In this document: in pieces, positions 1-4,787 of the stretch
How the letters are laid out: every line of letters begins with the position of its first letter
Position numbering within the stretch: the stretch's first letter is position 1
Source: Saprospiraceae bacterium
GTDB taxonomy: Bacteria > Bacteroidota > Bacteroidia > Chitinophagales > Saprospiraceae
NCBI GenBank assembly: GCA_015494245.1
Contig: WGBN01000436.1
Coordinates: 1-6,406 of the forward strand
Direction: 5' to 3'
Length of the DNA: 6,406 bases
Made by a program: the position numbers and the translations under genes
The notes under the pieces: generated by a model
What the model saw: only the letters and a program-made list of their open reading frames with translations
The model's database searches: none
What the model was told of the DNA's origin: nothing

Positions 1-40
1 CTTAAAAGCAACCTTGTTTTTTTAACAAAACCAAAGTGAA

Positions 41-586
41 ATGGCACCATTGAGTTTGACTGAGGAGCATTTGAAGGAACTTATTGATTCCTACAAGGCC
101 AAACAAGCGAAAATTAACTACGAAGCGAAACTGCTTGGAGCAGAGCTCAAGCACGTGGAAAAAACTTTAGAAAAACTGACGAAGCAGCTGGCCAAAAAAG
201 TTGAACAGGCCAAGAAAAAAGCTGCAAAAGCTAAAAAAACCACGGCTAAGCGCGGCCGTCCTAAAAAGACCGAAACGACGGCTGCTGCAACGACTACTAC
301 GACCAAGCGTCGTGGTCGTCCCAAAAAGACTGAGACGGCTGCTGCAACGACTACTACGACCAAGCGCCGCGGTCGCCCCAAAAAGACTGAGACGGCTGCT
401 GCAACGACTACTACGACCAAGCGTCGCGGTCGTCCCAAAAAGACTGAGACCGCTGCTGCAACGACTACGACTACGACCAAGCGTCGCGGTCGTCCGGCCA
501 AAAAGACTGCAACTGCTGCTAAGACGACTGCTGCTAAAACCACTACCGGTAAAAAGCGTGGTCGCCCCAAAAAGAGCAGTAAGTAA
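41..586 (+). CDS. AT-hook repeat DNA-binding protein (histone H1-like), 181 aa
   Basis: Probably a nucleoid-associated protein that binds the minor groove of AT-rich DNA. Residues about 5-55 form a charged, heptad-like helix likely to be a coiled coil or dimerisation segment, followed by a Lys/Ala-rich stretch (about 51-70). The rest is a low-complexity tail with six GRP cores at residues 72, 92, 111, 130, 150 and 174, five of the form RGRPKK and one RGRPAKK, separated by Thr/Ala linkers. This is the classic AT-hook core flanked by basic residues. The ATG at 41 starts directly into the helical segment and has no clear Shine-Dalgarno, which is usual in Bacteroidota. It ends just before an intrinsic terminator, so it is probably a single-gene unit. 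The tail is encoded by near-identical tandem DNA repeats, so copy number may vary between strains. The AT-hook assignment is firm; the cellular role is inferred from the family. Confidence 0.88.
   Translation: MAPLSLTEEHLKELIDSYKAKQAKINYEAKLLGAELKHVEKTLEKLTKQLAKKVEQAKKKAAKAKKTTAKRGRPKKTETTAAATTTTTKRRGRPKKTETAAATTTTTKRRGRPKKTETAAATTTTTKRRGRPKKTETAAATTTTTTKRRGRPAKKTATAAKTTAAKTTTGKKRGRPKKSSK
248..502 (+). repeat. Tandem 57-60 bp repeat encoding AT-hook plus Thr/Ala linker
   Basis: Copies start at about 248, 305, 362, 419 and 479; the last is partial and degenerates after the hook. The unit encodes K-R-R-G-R-P-K-K-T-E-T-A-A-A followed by five Thr. The copy at 419 is 60 bp because of one extra Thr codon, which suggests slippage inside the ACG/ACT-rich linker. 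The copies starting at 305, 362 and 419 differ at only a few third positions, pointing to recent expansion or gene conversion. Confidence 0.9.
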
Positions 587-600
587 ACTGCTTCACTACT

Positions 601-635
601 AAAGGAGAACGGAAAATATTTTCGTTCTCCTTTTT
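601..635 (+). terminator. Intrinsic terminator after the AT-hook gene
   Basis: The arms 601-611 (AAAGGAGAACG) and 623-633 (CGTTCTCCTTT) are perfectly complementary over 11 bp. The stem can extend inward through G-T and A-T pairs to a tiny loop near 616-618, and a run of five T ends at 635. It starts 14 bases after the stop codon at 584-586, the expected position for rho-independent termination of the AT-hook transcript. Confidence 0.88.
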
Positions 636-681
636 GCTCTGTGCAGAGCTATTTGAAATGTGTGAAAAAAAAAATTATGCC

Positions 682-1257
682 ATGAAACAGATATTGGGAT
701 TCGCCTTTATGAGCTTTCTCTTTTTTGTGTCCTGCCAGTCAGATGCGGGAAACAACACGGAAAATTCTTCTGAAACTCAACAAGCCGAGACTGCGGGCAC
801 AAAAGAAACAGAGCATAAGAGTAACCCCGAAGTCAAAGGAGTTTTCTTTTATATGGATGATGTGGAAGCTGATAGGGGAGAAACCGTTTGCCTCGATGTG
901 AAAGTGAAAAATTTTAATCAAATAGAGTCCAATCAGTATTCCGTCAATTGGGACCCCAAAGAGCTGGAGTTTGTCGCCATCAAAAACATTCAACTCAAGG
1001 ACATGAGCCAAACCAATTTCGGCCTGCAACGCACAGCCGAGGGCAATTTTGCCGTCTCCTGGTTTGACCCTTCCCTAAAAGGCGTTACGCTACCCGATGG
1101 CAGTCCCATTTATCAGGTGTGTTTTAACGTTAAAGCGGCTTCCGGTGCGGAGGCTTCCGTTAAATTTTCCGGCACACCCGTGTCTATAGAATTCAGCAAT
1201 GCTCAAGGAGACCTGGTGGGCTTTTCTGCGCGCCGCACGCATGTGAAGGTGAAGTAA
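682..1257 (+). CDS. Lipoprotein with cohesin-like domain, 191 aa
   Basis: Predicted lipid-anchored envelope protein. From the ATG at 682 it begins with a short n-region, a hydrophobic core rich in Phe/Leu (residues about 4-16) and a lipobox ending FFVSC, giving Cys18 as the lipidated residue. The frame opens further upstream (TTG at 634, ATG at 658), but only the 682 start gives a normal lipoprotein signal. Residues 19-50 are a polar Ser/Thr/Glu/Asn linker. Residues about 52-191 resemble a cohesin-type beta sandwich: an ADRGETVCLDVKVKNF strand pair, then a Gln-Tyr-Ser-Val-Asn-Trp-Asp segment before KELEFV, a Ser-Trp-Phe-Asp strand, and a YQVCFNVKA strand. Cys70 and Cys147 sit in matching strands and could form a disulphide. 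No dockerin partner is visible, so a cellulosome role is not implied; in Bacteroidota such folds are often general adhesion or scaffold domains. The lipoprotein call is firm; the cohesin call is by pattern only. Confidence 0.72.
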   Translation: MKQILGFAFMSFLFFVSCQSDAGNNTENSSETQQAETAGTKETEHKSNPEVKGVFFYMDDVEADRGETVCLDVKVKNFNQIESNQYSVNWDPKELEFVAIKNIQLKDMSQTNFGLQRTAEGNFAVSWFDPSLKGVTLPDGSPIYQVCFNVKAASGAEASVKFSGTPVSIEFSNAQGDLVGFSARRTHVKVK

Positions 1258-1374
1258 AAAAAGCAAACCGAACAAAATTCCCGACTGACCCGTTAAGGGG
1301 ATAAGTTAGCAAATCTCACAAACCACAATACGGAGCATTGAAAAGGCTTGGGCTTGGCCTGAGAGGGGATGTTT

Positions 1375-1434
1375 ATGCCTTTTCTGTTCTTTTTCCTCTT
1401 GGGAGGCTACCCTAAGAAGATACTTTCCGTATAG
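1375..1434 (+). CDS. Possible leader peptide, Phe/Leu-rich, 19 aa
   Basis: ATG at 1375 opens a frame reading MPFLFFFLLGGYPKKILSV and stopping at TAG 1432-1434. An in-frame ATG at 1369 would add two residues. The purine-rich AGAGGGG at 1362-1368 lies six bases before the 1375 ATG, the best Shine-Dalgarno-like site in the intergenic region. The stop lies 16 bases before the terminator hairpin at 1450, the arrangement seen in translational attenuators such as phe leader peptides. Against it, Bacteroidota rarely rely on Shine-Dalgarno sites, the downstream genes are not for amino-acid synthesis, and a pyrimidine-rich tract gives Phe/Leu codons by chance. It could also be a tiny membrane peptide or non-coding. 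Confidence 0.22.
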   Translation: MPFLFFFLLGGYPKKILSV

Positions 1435-1449
1435 AAAAGAGAGGATACC

Positions 1450-1490
1450 GTGATTTTGGGCGGCTGCGCCTTGCCCGGATCACTTTTTTT
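1450..1490 (+). terminator. Intrinsic terminator just before the flavoprotein gene
   Basis: GTGAT (1450-1454) pairs with ATCAC (1479-1483). Inside it GGGC (1458-1461) pairs with GCCC (1473-1476) and GGC (1462-1464) with GCC (1468-1470) around the loop TGC. Seven T follow at 1484-1490. It could end the lipoprotein transcript 193 bases after that gene's stop, end a small RNA, or act as a conditional terminator for the operon. Only about 40 bases lie between the T run and the ATG at 1530, little space for a separate promoter, which favours conditional read-through. Confidence 0.78.
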
Positions 1491-1529
1491 GGGGTAGCAC
1501 CGGTGTGCATTGGGTCTGAATTGGGAATT

Positions 1530-2906
1530 ATGACTACAGGACTAAGTATTTTTTTTGCATTGGCACTGGCAGAAGCGGGCATTTATGCCGCTACGCTTCT
1601 CTTGTGTTTGATTGTCGTCTATGTCTATTTATCCAGCCAAAAAAGGGAGTCTTCCCGAACGGCACAGAAGATTGCCATAGCAAAAGAAGAAGGCAGGCAC
1701 GAGCCTCTTTCACTGCATCCTTATATTGATTTGGATGTCTGCATAGGTAGTGGTGCCTGCATCAAGGCATGCCCGGAGAAGGATATTCTTGGGCTGATAG
1801 ACAATCAGGCTTCGGTCATTCAGGCAGCAAGCTGCATAGGGCATGGAGCCTGCTTTCACGCCTGCCCCGTGGAAGCCATTTCCCTGCGCATCGGTACGGA
1901 AACAAGAGGTGTGGAATTGCCTCACGTCAATCCCAATTTTGAGACGAATATGCAGGGGATTTATATAGCCGGTGAATTGGGAGGCATGGGCCTCATTAAA
2001 AATAGCGTAGAACAGGGGCGCCAGGCTATGGAGCACATTGCCCAGGCTGTGCAGAGTAAAGTCGCTCAGGGCGATGTGAAAGACGTCATCATCATAGGCG
2101 CCGGCCCTGCAGGGATTTCTGCAGCATTGACTGCCCGCAAGCACGGTTTGAATTTTGAAGTGCTGGAGCAATATACCCTGGGAGGTACGGTTTATTCATT
2201 TCCTCGTGAGAAAATCGTTATGACTGCACCCATGCAACTGGATTTGTATGGCAAGGTAAAACTTTATGAGACCTCCAAAGATGCTTTGCTCAAAGTATGG
2301 AATGAAGCATTGTCAAAAAACAACATCAGCATTCGGGAAAACACCAAAGTAGAACGGGTTATTCCTCAACAGGATGGTTCTTTTAAGGTGGTTACGGCAA
2401 AAGAAGAAGTTTTCTTCGCCAACCATGTGCTCATAGCCATCGGGCGTAGAGGGACACCCCGCAAATTGGGCGTGGAAGGTGAGGATTTGCCCAAGGTCTA
2501 TTACCGCTTGTTGGATCCGGAGTTTATCCATGGCAAAGAAATTCTGGTCGTTGGGGGTGGAGACTCTGCTGTGGAGTCGGCCATGTTGCTGATGGACCAA
2601 AACAAAGTGACTTTGTCTTATCGAAAAGATCGCTTTGCCAGAATCAAGCAAAAAAACAGAGAGCGCCTGCGCGAGGCTGAGCAACAGGGCAAGCTCCATA
2701 TCATTTACAACTCCAATGTGTCACAGATCAAAATGAATGAGGTCGTATTGCGTGTGAAAGCGGGAGAGGAAGAACGCATAGAGACCATGCCTAACGATCT
2801 GGTGTACATCTTTGCCGGAGGAGAACTGCCAACGAAATTTCTGCAAAATGCAGGAGTCGAAATAACCAAGCGATTTGCTTATGTGGTTAAAAAACCGGGA
2901 GCATAA
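1530..2906 (+). CDS. Membrane-anchored ferredoxin-FAD/NAD(P)H oxidoreductase, 458 aa
   Basis: Likely moves electrons between NAD(P)H, FAD and iron-sulphur clusters at the cytoplasmic face of the inner membrane. Numbering is from ATG 1530; a GTG at 1503 would add nine residues. Residues about 5-35 are hydrophobic (one or two membrane passes), followed by a basic stretch (QKRE...) that suggests the body stays in the cytoplasm. Residues 66-120 form a two-motif ferredoxin domain, with Cys71/77/81 and Cys102/108/112 each ending in CP. Residues 138-170 hold GIYIAGELGG, the FAD-contact motif normally at the C-terminus of this superfamily. The FAD Rossmann motif GAGPAG is at 190-195, an AIGRRG segment at 303-308 and the NAD(P) motif GGGDSA at 342-347. 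There is no CxxC active-site disulphide, so it is not a thioredoxin reductase; YpdA-like or ferredoxin-NAD(P) reductase-like proteins are the nearest relatives. It abuts the first cytochrome gene with no gap. The exact electron partner is not known. Confidence 0.88.
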   Translation: MTTGLSIFFALALAEAGIYAATLLLCLIVVYVYLSSQKRESSRTAQKIAIAKEEGRHEPLSLHPYIDLDVCIGSGACIKACPEKDILGLIDNQASVIQAASCIGHGACFHACPVEAISLRIGTETRGVELPHVNPNFETNMQGIYIAGELGGMGLIKNSVEQGRQAMEHIAQAVQSKVAQGDVKDVIIIGAGPAGISAALTARKHGLNFEVLEQYTLGGTVYSFPREKIVMTAPMQLDLYGKVKLYETSKDALLKVWNEALSKNNISIRENTKVERVIPQQDGSFKVVTAKEEVFFANHVLIAIGRRGTPRKLGVEGEDLPKVYYRLLDPEFIHGKEILVVGGGDSAVESAMLLMDQNKVTLSYRKDRFARIKQKNRERLREAEQQGKLHIIYNSNVSQIKMNEVVLRVKAGEEERIETMPNDLVYIFAGGELPTKFLQNAGVEITKRFAYVVKKPGA

Positions 2907-4787
2907 ATGATGAAAGGAGAATTGAAACAGCGTTTGTCCGCAATGCCATTTCCTCTGAAGCCTGTGGGGCGCGCTCTGCTCATGGCTGTGCTTCTGTGTG
3001 TTGCCCTCAGAGCAACAGCCCAAATATCTCCCGGCAAATTGTCCGAAGCCCATGCTCACTTGGAAGGCGTGAGCAACTGTACCCAATGCCATGACCTGGG
3101 CAACAAAGTGCCTGACAACAAATGCCTCGCCTGCCATGAGGAAATAGACGAGTTGATTCGGGCCGGCAGAGGGTATCACGCTTCCCGCGAAGTGCAGTCG
3201 AAAACCTGTGTGCGATGCCACAATGAGCATCACGGGCGCAAGTTTCAGATGATTCGTTTTGATGAGGACGCCTTCGATCACGATCTGGCCAATTATGAGC
3301 TGGAAGGTAAGCACGCTACCATAGATTGCCGCTCCTGCCACAAGCCCGATTATATCAGCAATGCCGATTTAAAAAAGCGCAGCAATACTTTTTTGGGACT
3401 GAGTGACCGCTGTTTGAACTGTCATGAAGACTATCACCAAAAGACGCTGGGCAACGATTGTGCCAAATGCCACGGTTTTGACGATTTTGCCCCCGCTGAT
3501 TATTTCGATCACGATGAGACGAAATACGCACTCAAAGGGGCTCATCAGGAGGTGGAGTGCAAAAAGTGCCATCCCATGACGACCCGTCGGGGCAAAAAGT
3601 TTCAGCAGTTTGCAGGTATTGAATTTGCAGATTGCATTACCTGCCATGAAGACCCCCATGAGGATCGCATCCCCGGGAAATGCACGCAATGCCATAAGGA
3701 AAGCGCTTTTTCAGATTTTATAGGTAGAAAGCGATTCCGGCACGAAAAAACGGGTTTTGTCTTAAAAGGCCGCCATGCCTCTATCAGTTGCTTTAGTTGT
3801 CATAAAAGACATCGGGACGCTGAAGACATCTTTGACGATCACTTCGGGCTTGTTTCTGAAAAAGACTGTGCCAAATGTCATGAGGATGTACACGAAGGCA
3901 AGTTCGGCAAAGACTGCGCCAAATGCCATCGTGAGAAGAGTTTTCACTCCCTCAGAAAAATGGATTTTTTTGATCACTCCGTCACAGACTTTCCCTTGGA
4001 GGGAAATCACATGGACGTGAAGTGTAAGGCCTGCCATAAAAGAGGCCACTATACAGACCCCATAGATTTTTCGCGTTGCGACAATTGCCATGACGATTAT
4101 CACGAAGGCGTGTTTAAGACCCAGGCCAAAGATCCGGATTGCGGGGCTTGTCACCGCGTGGACAAAGCTTTTAGTTTTTCTGCTTTTGGCATCGAAGAAC
4201 ACAAGCAGGCCTCCTTCGCTTTGGAAGGCGCTCATATCGCTGTGCCTTGTTTCTCCTGCCACTTGCAGGGTGAGCGTTGGGTCTTTAAAGACTTGGGCGT
4301 TCGCTGCATAGATTGTCATGAAGACATCCACAAGGGATTTATCAATGCAAAGTTTTATCCGGACAACGATTGCACCCGTTGTCATCAGCCGGATTCCTGG
4401 CAAGAAGTTTCCTTTGATCATCAATATACCGATTGGCCCTTAGAAGGGCGCCATGCCGACCTGCGCTGTGGAGCCTGTCATTTTTCGGAAGAGGAGAATG
4501 GCAGTGTGAAAAAACAGCGCTTTAAAAACCTGGATACTCATTGTCAGTCTTGTCACGACAATGTGCATGGAGATCAATTTGCCGAAAGGCAACAAATGGA
4601 AGGCTGTGCAGTTTGCCATACGCCCGACGATTGGTTCCCTTACAATTTTGATCACAACAGCACGGCCTTTCCCTTAGATGGCCAACACGAAAAGCTGGAG
4701 TGCGGCGCTTGCCATTACAAAACTCCGGCTCAGGACATCATCATCTACAAAAACCGAAAGACGAAATGTATAGATTGTCACTCTTAA
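2907..4787 (+). CDS. Exported multihaem cytochrome c with 23 CxxCH motifs, 626 aa
   Basis: Predicted periplasmic or surface electron-transfer wire. The ATG at 2907 follows the previous stop directly, with GGGAG five bases upstream; ATG 2910 or 2943 are alternatives. A signal peptide has a basic start, a hydrophobic core (about 23-34) and a probable cut after ATA at 36-38. CxxCH cysteines begin at residues 58, 73, 101, 141, 169, 185, 218, 243, 259, 295, 321, 337, 373, 391, 412, 448, 467, 489, 521, 546, 567, 599 and 621. Seven copies of a module like FDHxxTxFPLEGxHxxxxCxxCH recur at about 123, 200, 277, 355, 430, 503 and 581. The extra His residues (FDH, GxH, CHEDxH) are good candidates for distal haem ligands. 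The protein ends one residue after the last haem His. It is Lys-rich (hand count 51). The family matches Bacteroidota cytochrome c3/paired-CxxCH proteins. The electron donor and acceptor are not shown by the sequence. Confidence 0.93.
   Translation: MMKGELKQRLSAMPFPLKPVGRALLMAVLLCVALRATAQISPGKLSEAHAHLEGVSNCTQCHDLGNKVPDNKCLACHEEIDELIRAGRGYHASREVQSKTCVRCHNEHHGRKFQMIRFDEDAFDHDLANYELEGKHATIDCRSCHKPDYISNADLKKRSNTFLGLSDRCLNCHEDYHQKTLGNDCAKCHGFDDFAPADYFDHDETKYALKGAHQEVECKKCHPMTTRRGKKFQQFAGIEFADCITCHEDPHEDRIPGKCTQCHKESAFSDFIGRKRFRHEKTGFVLKGRHASISCFSCHKRHRDAEDIFDDHFGLVSEKDCAKCHEDVHEGKFGKDCAKCHREKSFHSLRKMDFFDHSVTDFPLEGNHMDVKCKACHKRGHYTDPIDFSRCDNCHDDYHEGVFKTQAKDPDCGACHRVDKAFSFSAFGIEEHKQASFALEGAHIAVPCFSCHLQGERWVFKDLGVRCIDCHEDIHKGFINAKFYPDNDCTRCHQPDSWQEVSFDHQYTDWPLEGRHADLRCGACHFSEEENGSVKKQRFKNLDTHCQSCHDNVHGDQFAERQQMEGCAVCHTPDDWFPYNFDHNSTAFPLDGQHEKLECGACHYKTPAQDIIIYKNRKTKCIDCHS

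Larger units (their letters stand above)
1340..1502 (+). promoter_or_regulatory. Structured leader or small RNA upstream of the flavoprotein operon
   Basis: Several complementary segments can be traced by eye. A tip hairpin pairs TCTTGGG (1397-1403) with CCC-T-AAGA (1410-1417). Its base pairs CTTTTCT (1379-1385) with AGAAAAG (1433-1439), leaving a bubble whose 3' side holds a mini-hairpin, ATAC (1420-1423) with GTAT (1429-1432). GGGC-TT-GGC (1350-1358) can pair with GCC-TT-GCCC (1468-1476), which would dismantle the terminator at 1450-1490. GCTACCC (1406-1412) also matches GGGTAGC (1492-1498). A rod with a bubble recalls 6S-type RNA, while switchable pairing before a terminator recalls an attenuator. 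I match it to no known riboswitch. Between 1258 and 1340 I see no convincing promoter. Confidence 0.4.

Noticed and set aside
248..502. Regular repeats that could suggest a CRISPR array
   Set aside because: The repeats are contiguous, in frame and without unique spacers; they encode the AT-hook tail.
118..570. 150-codon antisense frame opposite the AT-hook gene, rich in Val/Ala/Leu
   Set aside because: It is the reverse reading of the GC-rich repeat; the sense frame has coherent AT-hook cores and a coiled coil, and the antisense peptide is only repeat shadow.
201..602. Overlapping + frame of 133 codons with Pro/Arg/Leu repeats
   Set aside because: Shifted reading of the same tandem repeat, with no start signal and no domain.
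634..681. TTG 634 or ATG 658 start for the lipoprotein
   Set aside because: These add a Cys/Lys/Glu-rich head before the signal peptide; TTG 634 lies inside the terminator T run. ATG 682 gives a proper lipoprotein signal.
1355..1372. CCTGAGAGGGG resembling the CTGAGA element of a TPP riboswitch
   Set aside because: The second conserved TPP segment (ACCTGAT...GGATAATGCC type) is absent and the downstream genes are unrelated to thiamin.
1503..1529. GTG start for the flavoprotein, nine codons upstream of ATG 1530
   Set aside because: The added residues are polar and lie before the membrane segment; it also falls nearer the terminator. It cannot be excluded, but ATG 1530 is the simpler start.
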